Origin: Azoarcus sp. KH32C
GTDB lineage: Bacteria > Pseudomonadota > Gammaproteobacteria > Burkholderiales > Rhodocyclaceae
DNA: 64,000 nt
Assembly (NCBI RefSeq): GCF_000349945.1
Contig: NC_020516.1
Span: forward strand, 620,001 to 684,000
Direction of reading: 5' to 3'
The position numbers were made by a program, and so were the translations under genes. The notes under the pieces are model-generated. The model saw only the letters and a list, made by a program, of their open reading frames with translations, was not told the DNA's origin and ran no database searches. This document shows positions 1 through 9,075 of the stretch, in pieces (position 1 is the stretch's first letter; each line of letters starts with the position of its first letter).

Positions 1-1
1 G

Positions 2-100
2 CGCATCCTGCACCGCTTGTCGGCGGCGGCGGATCATCCGATCGGGCTGGCGGTGCCGGAAGGCGAATACCTGAAGGGGCTGGCGGTTCAGGTCGGCTGA
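2..100 (+). CDS. 3' end of an unidentified gene
   Basis: The last 32 codons of a plus-strand frame run in from the left edge and stop at TGA 98-100, ending in GLAVQVG. The fragment is too short for family assignment and I do not recognise it. It overlaps the end of the convergent membrane-protein gene by 13 bp. Confidence 0.4.
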   Translation, partial: RILHRLSAAADHPIGLAVPEGEYLKGLAVQVG

Positions 101-444
101 TCAGCCGATGAGCCCGGGGCGCGCCAGTCCGGGTTCGGGCCGCGCTCGCCGAGGCTGAAGGCGGCGCTGACGAGGCCGATCGCGAGCAGGATCAGCAGGA
201 AGTAGCGGATCTGCCAGCGCTGAGAGGCGCTGCCGACGCGCCCGCGTCGGGCTTGGCCGATCGCCATCAGGCCCGCGCCTGCGATCGTCAGCAGGCCGCC
301 GCCGAGGAGTTGCGACGCGAGCCCGCCGAGGAAGACGCCTTGCGACGGGTCGAAGCGGTCCGGCCAGAAAAAGGCCGGGCCCTGCAACAGCCACAGACCG
401 CCGACCGTGCAGAGCACGATCGTGAAGGCGATGAAGGTGCGCAT
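88..444 (-). CDS. Small integral membrane protein, unknown function
   Basis: This 118-residue protein starts with a hydrophobic segment (MRTFIAFTIVLCTVGGLWLL). A second hydrophobic, Gly-rich stretch lies near residues 38-62 and a third near 80-97, with Arg/Lys-rich loops between, so two or three membrane spans are likely. It lies 9 bp downstream of ruvB on the same strand and is probably cotranscribed with it. I recognise no domain, and linkage to ruvB alone does not imply a repair role. Confidence 0.7.
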   Translation of the reverse strand: MRTFIAFTIVLCTVGGLWLLQGPAFFWPDRFDPSQGVFLGGLASQLLGGGLLTIAGAGLMAIGQARRGRVGSASQRWQIRYFLLILLAIGLVSAAFSLGERGPNPDWRAPGSSADQPT

Positions 445-453
445 CGCGGCAGA

Positions 454-1503
454 TCAGGACGAAAACAGGTCTCCGTCGCCGCGCCCCGGGCGGGCGAGGC
501 CGAAGTGTTCCCAGATCGTCGCGGTGGCGATCCGGCCGCGCGGCGTGCGCTGCAGGTAGCCTTGCTGGATCAGGTAGGGTTCGAGCACGTCCTCGATGGT
601 GTCCGAGGACTCGCCGATCGCCGCGGCAAGGTTGTCGAGGCCGACCGGTCCGCCGGAGAATTTTTCCAGCATCGCTCCCAATAGCTTGCGGTCCATCAGG
701 TCCAGGCCGAGGTGGTCGACGTCGAGCATGCGCAGCGCGGCGTCCGCGATCTTTGCGCTGATGTCGCCGTCGGCCTTGACCTGTGCGTAATCGCGCACGC
801 GGCGCAGCAGGCGGTTCGCGATCCGAGGCGTGCCGCGCGAGCGGCGGGCGATTTCGAAGGCGCCGTCGTCGTCGATCGCGACGTCGAGCAGGCGCGCGGA
901 GCGGCTGACGATGAAGGCGAGTTCCTCGGGCGTGTAGAACTCGAGCCGCGCGACGATGCCGAAGCGGTCGCGCAGCGGGTTCGTCAGCATGCCGGCGCGG
1001 GTCGTCGCGCCGACCAGCGTGAAGGGCGGGAGATCCAGCTTGACCGAGCGCGCGGCCGGGCCTTCGCCGATCATGATGTCGATCTGGAAGTCTTCCAGCG
1101 CCGGGTACAGGATCTCCTCGACGACCGGCGACAGGCGGTGGATCTCGTCGATGAAGAGCACGTCGTGCGGCTCGAGGTTGGTCAGCAGCGCGGCGAGGTC
1201 GCCGGCGCGTTCGAGCACGGGGCCGGAGGTCTGGCGCAGGTTCACGCCCATTTCGGCCGCGACGATGTGCGCGAGCGTGGTCTTGCCGAGGCCCGGCGGG
1301 CCGAACAGCAGCACGTGGTCGAGCGCTTCGCTGCGCTGGCGCGCGGCGGCGATGAAGATTTCGAGCTGTTCGCGGATCTTCGCCTGGCCGACATATTCGG
1401 CGAGCCGCTTCGGGCGTAGCGCGCGCTCGACGGCATCTTCCTGGCGGTCGGCGGGCTGCGCCGAGATCAGGCGCGGGGCCTGCAGTTTGTCGGTTTCGAT
1501 CAT
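454..1503 (-). CDS. ruvB: Holliday junction branch migration helicase RuvB
   Basis: RuvB is the AAA+ motor that, with RuvA, drives branch migration of Holliday junctions. The 349-residue length is normal. Walker A GPPGLGKT lies at about 68-75 and Walker B DEIH at about 119-122, followed by the sensor stretch GATTRAG and a C-terminal winged-helix region with GGPVGLDNLAAA. The start is ATG at 1503. RuvA is encoded on the same strand at 19204-19803, whereas in most proteobacteria ruvA and ruvB are adjacent. Here a catabolic regulator ends only 36 bp upstream of the ruvB start, so ruvB may now depend on readthrough from that gene or on a local promoter I cannot pick out. Confidence 0.97.
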   Translation of the reverse strand: MIETDKLQAPRLISAQPADRQEDAVERALRPKRLAEYVGQAKIREQLEIFIAAARQRSEALDHVLLFGPPGLGKTTLAHIVAAEMGVNLRQTSGPVLERAGDLAALLTNLEPHDVLFIDEIHRLSPVVEEILYPALEDFQIDIMIGEGPAARSVKLDLPPFTLVGATTRAGMLTNPLRDRFGIVARLEFYTPEELAFIVSRSARLLDVAIDDDGAFEIARRSRGTPRIANRLLRRVRDYAQVKADGDISAKIADAALRMLDVDHLGLDLMDRKLLGAMLEKFSGGPVGLDNLAAAIGESSDTIEDVLEPYLIQQGYLQRTPRGRIATATIWEHFGLARPGRGDGDLFSS

Positions 1504-1539
1504 GGGGGGAGTGTACTGCGAAATCCCCCTGCAATCCGC

Positions 1540-3531
1540 TCAGTGCCGCTTGGCGGGCGGCTCGATCTGGATGCGCAGGTTCGCGAGCTTGACGTAGAGC
1601 GTGCTGCGCGAGATGCCGAGCAGTTTCGCGGCGCGCGAGATGTTGCCTTTCGCGTTGGCCACGGCCGAGTAGATCGCTTGCCGTTCGAGGTTTTCGAGAC
1701 TGGAGCAGGGGAGGGCGGTCGGCGCGTTCGTCGCCGCTTCGGGTGCGGGCGCGGGCCCCCGGATTTCATCGGGCAGCAGCGAGGCGTCGATCGCGTCGCC
1801 TTCGGAGAGCGCGAACACCGATTCGAACACGTTCTGGAATTCGCGCACGTTGCCGGGCCAGCGGTAGTCGCGGAAGGCCGCGCGCACGTCTCGGCTGATG
1901 TGGCGCGGCAGGCAGCCGTACTTGGCGGCGAGGCGCGCGTTGAGGTGATCGAGGATCAGGTCGATGTCGCCGGGGCGCTCGCGCAGCGCGGGCAGGCGCA
2001 GTGTCGTCACACACAGGCGATGGTAGAGGTCCTCGCGGAAGCGGCCGGCGACGACTTCACTCTTCAGGTCGCGGTTGGTCGCGGCGATCATGCGCACCGT
2101 GACGTGCCGCTCGCGCGTGTCGCCGAGGCGCACGACGATGCCGTCCTGCAGTACGCGCAAGAGGTGCGGCTGCATGTCGAGCGGCATTTCGCCGATTTCG
2201 TCGAGGAAGAGCGTGCCGCCGTCGGCCTGTTCGAACTTGCCCGCGAGGCCGCCGCGGCGCGCGCCGGTGAAGGCGCCCTCGGCGTAGCCGAAGAGTTCGC
2301 TGGCGAGCAGTTCGCGCGTCAGCGCGCCGCAATTGACGGCGACGAAGGGCGCGGCAGACTTCGGTCCTGACTGATGGATCGCGCGGGCGAACACTTCCTT
2401 GCCGACGCCGGTCTCGCCGAGCAGCATCACCGGCAGATCGAGCGTCGCGAGGCGGCGCGCACGGCGGCGGGCGCTGTCGATGACTTCGCTGTCGCCGATG
2501 ACGTCGACGAACGGGTCCGGACGGCCGGTCGATGTCTGAGTGCGCGGCGCCGCGTGGGCGGGGGCCGGCATGTGCGTCAGCGGGACCACCAGCAGCGTTC
2601 CGAGATCGCCGTTGCGCGAGCGGACCGGGTGCAGCCACTCGGGCCGCAGCCAGCGCGGGGCGCGAACGGCGCGCTCGTCAGGTGCGAGTCCGAGGTCGAA
2701 CGCGTCGATGCGCGTGCCGATGTCGAGCGGCAGATGCACGCCGTGCTGCTCGCGCGCCGCTTGCAGTCGGCCGTTGCTCTTGACGAGCCGCCCGTGGCGG
2801 TCGAAGAGCACGATGCAGTCGCCGCCGTAGCGCACGAAACTTTCCATCGACTGCTCCAGCAGCCGGACCTGTAGGTCCATCTCCTGGCGTGCGATGACCG
2901 ACTCGATCTGGCGTGCGGCCGCGATCACGAGGCCGAGGCTGTGGCCGTGGAAAGTCTCCTTGACGCCCGAGACGTCGACCACGCCGAGCAGGATGCCGCG
3001 GCCGGGGTCGAACACGGGCGCCGCCGCGCAAGTCCAGCGCTTGACGTCCAGACAGTAGTGTTCGCTCGCGTAGATCTGCACCGGCTCGCGCGCGGCGATC
3101 GCGGTGCCGATCGCGTTCGTGCCGATCACGTCCTCCATCCAGCGCCCGCCCTGGGCGAGGTTCACGATTTCGCCGGCGTGGCGCGCGCGGCTGTCGCCGT
3201 GCAGGTCGATGATCACGCCGCCGGGATCGCTGAGCATGATCAGCGTGCCGGATTCGCGCAGCACTTCGCGCAGGTTGTCGAGCACCGGCTGCGCGGCGTC
3301 GTAGAGCTGGTGGTGCTGCTCGCGCAGCTGGCGGATGCGGACGTCGTCGGCGGCCGGGGCGCTGTGGCGGGCCGGATCGACGGCCTCGGAGCGGCAGCGC
3401 CGCCACGACGCGAGCACGACGTCACGCACGGACGCCCGCGGAAGCGGATCGTTCTGAACGAAGCGCTCCCAGCATTGGGCGACCGCTTGTTCGTTGTTCG
3501 CACGCGGGATCAACAGGCCGGCTGGGCACAT
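1540..3531 (-). CDS. acxR: Sigma-54-dependent activator of the acetone carboxylase operon (AcoR/AcxR type)
   Basis: This 663-residue protein has the AcoR-family layout: an N-terminal GAF-type sensor (about 70-215, with the conserved stretch GTNAIGTAIA), a PAS-like linker, a sigma-54-interacting AAA+ domain (about 345-575; Walker A GETGVGKE, the sigma-54 contact loop GAFTGA, Walker B TLFLDEIGE) and a Fis-type helix-turn-helix at the C-terminus (NISRAAKLLGISRSTLY). It is divergent from acxABC across a 409-bp gap that holds a -24/-12 promoter and two palindromes, so it very likely activates that operon in response to acetone or a related ketone. The ATG at 3531 has no strong ribosome site. The specific effector is inference from context. 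Confidence 0.92.
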   Translation of the reverse strand: MCPAGLLIPRANNEQAVAQCWERFVQNDPLPRASVRDVVLASWRRCRSEAVDPARHSAPAADDVRIRQLREQHHQLYDAAQPVLDNLREVLRESGTLIMLSDPGGVIIDLHGDSRARHAGEIVNLAQGGRWMEDVIGTNAIGTAIAAREPVQIYASEHYCLDVKRWTCAAAPVFDPGRGILLGVVDVSGVKETFHGHSLGLVIAAARQIESVIARQEMDLQVRLLEQSMESFVRYGGDCIVLFDRHGRLVKSNGRLQAAREQHGVHLPLDIGTRIDAFDLGLAPDERAVRAPRWLRPEWLHPVRSRNGDLGTLLVVPLTHMPAPAHAAPRTQTSTGRPDPFVDVIGDSEVIDSARRRARRLATLDLPVMLLGETGVGKEVFARAIHQSGPKSAAPFVAVNCGALTRELLASELFGYAEGAFTGARRGGLAGKFEQADGGTLFLDEIGEMPLDMQPHLLRVLQDGIVVRLGDTRERHVTVRMIAATNRDLKSEVVAGRFREDLYHRLCVTTLRLPALRERPGDIDLILDHLNARLAAKYGCLPRHISRDVRAAFRDYRWPGNVREFQNVFESVFALSEGDAIDASLLPDEIRGPAPAPEAATNAPTALPCSSLENLERQAIYSAVANAKGNISRAAKLLGISRSTLYVKLANLRIQIEPPAKRH

Positions 3532-3576
3532 GGCGAGGACGTCGGGGCTCCGGATGGGCGGACGGTAACTTGGAAA

Positions 3577-3605
3577 AGTTAATCCTTATGCCTGCCTTGC
3601 GTCAA
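3577..3605 (-). promoter_or_regulatory. Possible sigma-70-type promoter of the regulator gene
   Basis: Reading leftwards, TTGACG (3605-3600, five of six matches to the -35 consensus) is followed after 17 bp by TTAACT (3582-3577, three of six matches). It would give a leader of about 40 nt before the regulator ATG at 3531. The -10 element is poor, so this is a candidate only. Confidence 0.35.
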
Positions 3606-3659
3606 GAAAAACCTTGAAAGATCAAATGGTTGTGCAATGCAACATGTCCGCCGCGAACT

Positions 3660-3706
3660 TGCCCGGAAGCCGGACAGTCGCGGCCGGAGTGTCCGGATTC
3701 CGGACA
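3660..3706. promoter_or_regulatory. Two palindromic upstream activator sites, 30 bp apart
   Basis: TGTCCGG-ATT-CCGGACA (3690-3706) is a perfect 7+7 palindrome with a 3-bp centre. TGCCCGG-AAG-CCGGACA (3660-3676) is the same site with one mismatch. Their centres are 30 bp apart, close to three helical turns, so dimers on both would face the same side. They lie about 100 bp upstream of the -24 element, the usual distance for enhancer sites of sigma-54 activators. The A/T-rich stretch between them and the promoter (about 3708-3750) could help DNA bending. That the activator encoded alongside binds here is inference. Confidence 0.75.
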
Positions 3707-3808
3707 GTATCAAAATTGCTTTTTGTCATATAAAAAATATTCATATTCTCGCGCAAGTCGCTGAAGAGATGGGGCTTTCGTTCTTGCGCCGATCGTTTGG
3801 TCGCGATG

Positions 3809-3823
3809 TGGCCCACCCCTTGC
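3809..3823 (+). promoter_or_regulatory. Sigma-54 (-24/-12) promoter of acxABC
   Basis: TGGCCC-ACCCC-TTGC matches the sigma-54 consensus TGGCAC-N5-TTGC with exact GG to GC spacing. The invariant GG is at 3810-3811 and GC at 3822-3823. Transcription would start near 3834, giving a leader of roughly 105 nt to the acxA ATG at 3941. A divergent sigma-54 activator gene and paired palindromes upstream support the call. Confidence 0.85.
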
Positions 3824-3940
3824 GGAATAGGCAGCGGGGGCGACAGCTCTCCGGATCGTCCGAGGCGACCGGCCGGCGTCCAGCGTGACTGGCGACCGGC
3901 GGGCGCCGCGACTTCCAACACACCAATGACAGGAGGCAAC

Positions 3941-6088
3941 ATGCAAGTCCAGCAGTCATCCGTACAGGTGATGGGCATCGATGCCGGCGGCACGATGACC
4001 GATACCTTCTTCGTGCGCGCCGACGGCCGCTTCGTCGTCGGCAAGGCCCAGAGCAACCCCGGCGACGAGTCGCTCGCCATCTACAACTCCTCCGTGGACG
4101 CCCTCGCCCACTGGGGCCGGGACGTGGATGACGTCTATCCCGAGCTCGTGACCTGCGTCTATTCCGGCACCGCGATGCTCAACCGCATCCTGATGCGCAA
4201 GGGCCTCGACGTCGGCCTGATCTGCAACCGCGGCTTCGAGCAGATCCATTCGATGGGCCGTGCGCTGCAAAGCTATCTCGGCTATGCGCTGGAAGATCGC
4301 ATCCACCTCAACACCCACCGCTACGACGAGCCGCTGGTGCCGGTGTCGCGGACCCGCGGCGTGACCGAGCGCACCGACGTGCAGGGCAAGGTCGTGATCC
4401 CGCTGCGCGAAGACGAAGTGCGCCAGGCGACGCGCGAGCTGGTGGAAGCCGGCTCGCAGGCGATCGTGATCTGCCTGCTGCAGTCGCACAAGAACGAGAG
4501 CAGCGAACAGCGGGCGCGCGATGTGGTGCGGGACGAACTGAAGAAGCTGAAGGCGGATATCCCGGTGTTCGCGTCGGTGGATTACTACCCGTCGCGCAAG
4601 GAAAGCCACCGCATGAACACGACCATTCTCGAAGCCTACGGCGCTGAACCCTCGCGCCAGACGCTGAAGAAGGTCAGTGACCGCTTCAAGAAGCACGGCG
4701 CGAAGTTCGACCTGCGCGTGATGGCCACCCACGGCGGCACGATCTCGTGGAAGGCGAAGGAGCTCGCGCGGACCATCGTCTCCGGCCCGATCGGCGGCGT
4801 CATCGGCTCCAAGCTCCTGGGCGAGTACCTGGGCGACGAGAACATCGCCTGCTCGGACATCGGCGGTACCTCCTTCGACGTGGCGCTGATCACCAAGGGC
4901 AGCTTCGCGATCAAGTCCGACCCCGACATGGCGCGCCTGGTGCTGTCACTGCCGCTGGTAGCGATGGACTCGGTCGGTGCCGGTGCCGGCAGCTTCGTGC
5001 GCCTCGACCCCTACAGCAAGTCGATCAAGCTCGGCCCCGACAGCGCCGGTTACCGCGTCGGTACCTGCTGGCCGGAAAGCGGCCTCGATACGGTGTCGGT
5101 GTCCGACTGCCACGTCGTGCTGGGTTACCTCAACCCCGAGAACTTCCTCGGCGGCGCGATCAAGCTCGACGTGCAGCGCGCGCGTGACCACATCAAGGCG
5201 CAGATCGCCGATCCGCTCGGCCTGTCGGTCGAAGACGCGGCGGCTGGCGTGATCGAGCTGCTCGACCTGACGCTCTCCGAATACCTGCGCGCCAACATCA
5301 GCGCCAAGGGCTACAACCCGGCCGAGTTCACGTGCTTCTCGTACGGCGGTGCCGGCCCGGTGCATACCTACGGCTACACCGAAGGGGTCGGCTTCAAGGA
5401 CGTCGTCGTGCCCGCCTGGGCCGCCGGTTTCTCGGCCTTCGGCTGCGCCTGCGCCGACTTCGAGTACCGCTACGACAAGTCGGTCGATCTGGGCGTGGCG
5501 CAGTTCGCCAGCGACGCAGAGAAGGCGGCGGCTTGCGCCAGCTTGCAGGAAGCCTGGAGCGAACTGGCGGTCAAGGTCATCGATGAGTTCATCATCAATG
5601 GCTACAAGCCCGAAGACGTGATGCTGATCCCCGGCTACAAGATGCAGTACATGGGCCAGTTGAACGACCTCGAGATCGTTTCGCCCGTATCGACCGCGGC
5701 CACCGCGGCCGACTGGAACCAGATCATCGAGGCCTTCGAGAACACCTATGGCCGCGTCTATGCCAACTCGGCACGCTCGCCGGAACTCGGCTTCTCGATC
5801 ACCGGCGCGATCCTGCGCGGCATGGTCGTGACGCAGAAGCCGGTGCTGCCGGAAGACGCGGATTGCGGCCCGACACCGCCGAAGGAAGCCTATCTGGGCA
5901 CGCGTCCGTTCTATCGCCACAAGCGCTGGGTCGATGCCGCGCTGTGGAAGATGGAGTCGCTCAAGGCCGGCAACCATATCGTCGGTCCCGCGATCATCGA
6001 ATCCGACGCGACGACCTTCGTTGTGCCCGACGGCTTCGAGACGACGGTCGACAAGCACCGCCTGTTCCATCTCAAAGAAGTGAAGTAA
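3941..6088 (+). CDS. acxA: Acetone carboxylase, beta subunit
   Basis: Acetone carboxylase condenses acetone with CO2 (bicarbonate) using ATP to give acetoacetate. This 715-residue subunit is of the hydantoinase A/oxoprolinase type, with the N-terminal nucleotide-binding motif GIDAGGTMTDTFFV and the later ACSDIGGTSFDVALI and GAGAGSFVRLDP stretches. The size fits the roughly 78 kDa beta subunit. The start at 3941 is set by a strong Shine-Dalgarno (AGGAGG) 6 bp upstream; the open frame extends 48 codons further 5', but that part overlaps the sigma-54 promoter. First gene of acxABC; acxB begins 14 bp after its stop. Confidence 0.95.
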   Translation: MQVQQSSVQVMGIDAGGTMTDTFFVRADGRFVVGKAQSNPGDESLAIYNSSVDALAHWGRDVDDVYPELVTCVYSGTAMLNRILMRKGLDVGLICNRGFEQIHSMGRALQSYLGYALEDRIHLNTHRYDEPLVPVSRTRGVTERTDVQGKVVIPLREDEVRQATRELVEAGSQAIVICLLQSHKNESSEQRARDVVRDELKKLKADIPVFASVDYYPSRKESHRMNTTILEAYGAEPSRQTLKKVSDRFKKHGAKFDLRVMATHGGTISWKAKELARTIVSGPIGGVIGSKLLGEYLGDENIACSDIGGTSFDVALITKGSFAIKSDPDMARLVLSLPLVAMDSVGAGAGSFVRLDPYSKSIKLGPDSAGYRVGTCWPESGLDTVSVSDCHVVLGYLNPENFLGGAIKLDVQRARDHIKAQIADPLGLSVEDAAAGVIELLDLTLSEYLRANISAKGYNPAEFTCFSYGGAGPVHTYGYTEGVGFKDVVVPAWAAGFSAFGCACADFEYRYDKSVDLGVAQFASDAEKAAACASLQEAWSELAVKVIDEFIINGYKPEDVMLIPGYKMQYMGQLNDLEIVSPVSTAATAADWNQIIEAFENTYGRVYANSARSPELGFSITGAILRGMVVTQKPVLPEDADCGPTPPKEAYLGTRPFYRHKRWVDAALWKMESLKAGNHIVGPAIIESDATTFVVPDGFETTVDKHRLFHLKEVK

Positions 6089-6102
6089 GGAGGAGACCCG
6101 CC

Positions 6103-8427
6103 ATGAACATGATGACAACCAAGGAAGTCGGCTTCGCCGATTTGCTGAAGAACGGCCAGACACTCAAGCAGTTCCGCGACGGCATCATCGAGCGCACCAA
6201 GGCCACCGGCTACTACAACGGCCAGGAAAAGCTCGAATTCCGCGACAGCGATCCGATCGGCTACGAGAAACTGTTCTCGAAGCTGCGCGGCGGCCTGGTG
6301 CATGCCCGCGAAACCGCGAAGAAGATCGCCGCGAGCCCGATCGTCGAGCAGGAAGGCGAGCTGTGCTTCACGCTGTACAACGCCGCGGGCGACTGCGTGC
6401 TGACCTCGACCGGCATCATCATCCACGTCGGCACGATGGGCGCGGCGATCAAGTACATGATCGAGAACAACTGGGAAGGCAACCCCGGCATCAATCCCGG
6501 TGACATGTTCACGACCAACGACTGCGCGATCGGCAACGTGCACCCCTGCGACATCGCGACGATCGTGCCGATCTTCTGGGAAGGCAAGCTGATCGGCTGG
6601 GTCGGCGGCGTGACGCACGTGATCGATACCGGCTCGGTGACCCCGGGCTCGATGTCGACCGGCCAGACGCAGCGCTTCGGCGACGGCTACATGATCACCT
6701 GCCGCAAGACCGGCATCAACGACGAGCCGCTGCGCGACTGGCTGCACGAGTCGCAGCGCTCGGTGCGCACGCCGAAGTACTGGATCCTCGACGAGAAGAC
6801 CCGTATCGCCGGCTGCCACATGATCCGCGAGCTGGTCGAGGAGGTGATCAAGGCGGACGGCATCGAGGCCTACGAGAAGTTCGCCTACGAAGTCATCGAG
6901 GAAGGCCGCCGCGGGCTGATGAGCCGCATCAAGGCGATGACGCTGCCGGGCAAGTACCGCAAGGTGTCCTTCGTCGATGTGCCCTACAAGCATGACGACG
7001 TGCAGGTGTCGAACGCCTTCGCGAAGCTCGACTCGATCATGCATTCGCCGTGCGAAATGACGATCCGCCCCGACGGCAAGTGGCGGCTCGACTTCGAAGG
7101 CGCGAGCCGCTGGGGCTGGCACACCTTCAACGCGCACCAGGTGGCCTTCACCTCGGGCATCTGGGTGATGATGTGCCAGACCCTCGTGCCGACCCAGCGT
7201 ATCAATGACGGCGCCTACTTCGCCACCGAGTTCCGCCTGCCCAAGGGCACCTGGTGCAACCCGGACGACCGCCGCACCGGCCACGCTTACGCCTGGCACT
7301 TCCTGGTGTCCGGCTGGGCGGCGCTGTGGCGCGGTTTGAGCCAGTCCTACTTCAGCCGCGGCTACCTCGAGGAGGTCAACGCCGGCAACGCCAACACCTC
7401 GAACTGGCTGCAGGGCGGCGGTATCAACCAGGACGGCGAGATCCACGCGGTCAATAGCTTCGAAGCCTCGTCTTGCGGCACCGGCGCTTGCGCGGTGAAG
7501 GACGGCCTCAACCACGCCGCCGCGATCTGGAACCCCGAAGGCGACATGGGCGACATCGAGATCTGGGAGATGGCCGAGCCGCTCCTGTATCTGGGCCGCA
7601 ACGTCAAGGCCAACTCGGGCGGCTACGGCAAGTACCGCGGCGGCTGCGGCTTCGAGACCCTGCGCATGGTGTGGAACGCCCAGGACTGGACGATGTTCTT
7701 CATGGGCAACGGCTTCATGAACAGCGACTGGGGGATGATGGGCGGCTACCCGTCGGCGACCGGCTACCGCTTCGAAGCGCACAAGACGGGCCTCAAGGAG
7801 CGCATCGCGATCGGCGACTCGCTGCCGCTCGGGGGCGACCTCGATCCGACGCATCCAGACTACGAGCGTCACATCGATGCGACCGCCGTGGTCAAGCGCG
7901 ACAAGCAGTGCATCACGACCGAAGACTGCTACGACAACCATGACCTGTACCTGAACTACCTGCGCGGCGGCCCGGGCTTCGGCGATCCGATCGATCGCGA
8001 GCCGAAGGCGATCGAGAACGACCTGAACCAGAAGTTCCTGCTGCCGGAGTACGCGCAGAAGGTCTATGGCGCGGTCTTCACGCAGGACGCGAAGGGCGTG
8101 TTCACGGTCGATGTCGCGAAGACCCAGGCGCGTCGCGCCGAGATCCGCAAGGAGCGTCTCGCCCGCGCGCTGCCGACCCGCGAGTGGATGAAGGAAGAGC
8201 GCGAACGCATCGTCAACAAGCATGCGGCCGTGCAGGTGCAGCACATGTTCGCGACGAGCTTCGCGCTGTCCGAGAAGTTCACGAAGGAGTTCAAGGCGTT
8301 CTGGAGCCTGCCGGCCGACTGGCAGCTGCTCGAGGAGGAGCTGGGCGTGCCGTCCTACGGCTCCAAGCACCGCATGGACCTGTCGCTGCTGCCGGACGTC
8401 ACGACCGTCGTCCAGGTCGAAGAGTGA
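6103..8427 (+). CDS. acxB: Acetone carboxylase, alpha subunit
   Basis: This 774-residue protein is of the hydantoinase B/oxoprolinase type and matches the roughly 85 kDa alpha subunit of acetone carboxylase. Visible family stretches include GDMFTTNDCAIGNVHPCD near the first third, GGVTHVIDTG, and the Gly-rich SGGYGKYRGGCGFE. The start is fixed by AAGGAGGAGA just before ATG 6103. It lies between acxA and acxC with gaps of 14 and 23 bp, so all three subunits should be made from one message under the -24/-12 promoter. Confidence 0.95.
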   Translation: MNMMTTKEVGFADLLKNGQTLKQFRDGIIERTKATGYYNGQEKLEFRDSDPIGYEKLFSKLRGGLVHARETAKKIAASPIVEQEGELCFTLYNAAGDCVLTSTGIIIHVGTMGAAIKYMIENNWEGNPGINPGDMFTTNDCAIGNVHPCDIATIVPIFWEGKLIGWVGGVTHVIDTGSVTPGSMSTGQTQRFGDGYMITCRKTGINDEPLRDWLHESQRSVRTPKYWILDEKTRIAGCHMIRELVEEVIKADGIEAYEKFAYEVIEEGRRGLMSRIKAMTLPGKYRKVSFVDVPYKHDDVQVSNAFAKLDSIMHSPCEMTIRPDGKWRLDFEGASRWGWHTFNAHQVAFTSGIWVMMCQTLVPTQRINDGAYFATEFRLPKGTWCNPDDRRTGHAYAWHFLVSGWAALWRGLSQSYFSRGYLEEVNAGNANTSNWLQGGGINQDGEIHAVNSFEASSCGTGACAVKDGLNHAAAIWNPEGDMGDIEIWEMAEPLLYLGRNVKANSGGYGKYRGGCGFETLRMVWNAQDWTMFFMGNGFMNSDWGMMGGYPSATGYRFEAHKTGLKERIAIGDSLPLGGDLDPTHPDYERHIDATAVVKRDKQCITTEDCYDNHDLYLNYLRGGPGFGDPIDREPKAIENDLNQKFLLPEYAQKVYGAVFTQDAKGVFTVDVAKTQARRAEIRKERLARALPTREWMKEERERIVNKHAAVQVQHMFATSFALSEKFTKEFKAFWSLPADWQLLEEELGVPSYGSKHRMDLSLLPDVTTVVQVEE

Positions 8428-8450
8428 TCACCGAATCGAGGAGTTGAGAA

Positions 8451-8954
8451 ATGTCTACCTACACCAATGAGCAGGTCGCCCACCTCATCGAGGGCACCCT
8501 CGACTGGGAAACCACCTTCCGCATGCTGTCGATGCCCAAGGACAACGGCCGCTTCGAGCAGTACCTGAAGGCGCTGCAGGCGAAGGTGAGCTTCAAGGAG
8601 AAGATCGTCCTGCCGCTCGGGCCGCATCTGTACATCGTGCAGAACGCGAAGAAGCAGTGGGTCACGCAGTGCGACTGCGGCCATGTGTTCGGCGACTACC
8701 GCGAGAACTGGAAGCTGAACGCGGCGATCTACGTGCGCGACACCGAAGAGGCGATGACCGAGGTGTATCCGAAGCTGATGGCGCCGGATACCCAGTGGCA
8801 GGTCTACCGCGAGTACTACTGCCCGACCTGCGGGACGATGCATGACGTCGAGGCACCGACGCCGTGGTATCCGGTGATCCACGACTTCGAGCCGGACATC
8901 GAGGCCTTCTACAAGGAGTGGGTCGGCCTGCCGGTGCCTGAACACGCGGCGTAA
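8451..8954 (+). CDS. acxC: Acetone carboxylase, gamma subunit
   Basis: This 167-residue acidic protein completes the heterohexameric acetone carboxylase. Two Cys pairs, CDCGH (about 75-79) and CPTCG (about 124-128), look like a zinc- or other metal-binding site, as in known gamma subunits of about 20 kDa. The start ATG 8451 follows GAGGAGTTGAGAA. The stop is followed by two strong hairpins, the likely end of most acxABC transcripts. Confidence 0.93.
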   Translation: MSTYTNEQVAHLIEGTLDWETTFRMLSMPKDNGRFEQYLKALQAKVSFKEKIVLPLGPHLYIVQNAKKQWVTQCDCGHVFGDYRENWKLNAAIYVRDTEEAMTEVYPKLMAPDTQWQVYREYYCPTCGTMHDVEAPTPWYPVIHDFEPDIEAFYKEWVGLPVPEHAA

Positions 8955-8990
8955 GCCGTCCCGGCCGGGCGGGATGCCCGGCGGCTGATG

Positions 8991-9050
8991 GCCGGCGCTT
9001 TCGGTTGGAAAGCGCCGGCGGGGGCCGCAGTCCGGGGCCCCCAAAATTTT
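8991..9050 (+). terminator. Double hairpin with short T tract after acxC
   Basis: The first hairpin is a perfect 12-bp stem (8991-9002 with 9008-9019, 5-nt loop). It runs directly into a second 7-bp G/C stem (9020-9026 with 9036-9042, 9-nt loop), followed by AAAATTTT (9043-9050). This looks like an intrinsic terminator or attenuator that lowers transcription into the downstream transport genes. The T tract is only four bases, so some readthrough is likely. Confidence 0.6.
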
Positions 9051-9075
9051 CCCGAACAAGGTAACGAACCATGCG

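Noticed and set aside
3629..3643. GTTG-N7-CAAC inverted repeat upstream of the palindromes
   Set aside because: The arms are only 4 bp and the site is unlike the two matched palindromes, so chance is likely.
3622..4080. Leftward frame of 152 codons across the acx promoter region
   Set aside because: It overlaps the activator sites, the -24/-12 promoter and the start of acxA and has no ribosome site or family motif.
5911..8370. Very long open frame antisense to the acetone carboxylase alpha subunit gene
   Set aside because: Its protein is rich in Arg, His and Asp with no domain logic and mirrors acxB codons; high-GC genes commonly leave such open frames on the other strand.
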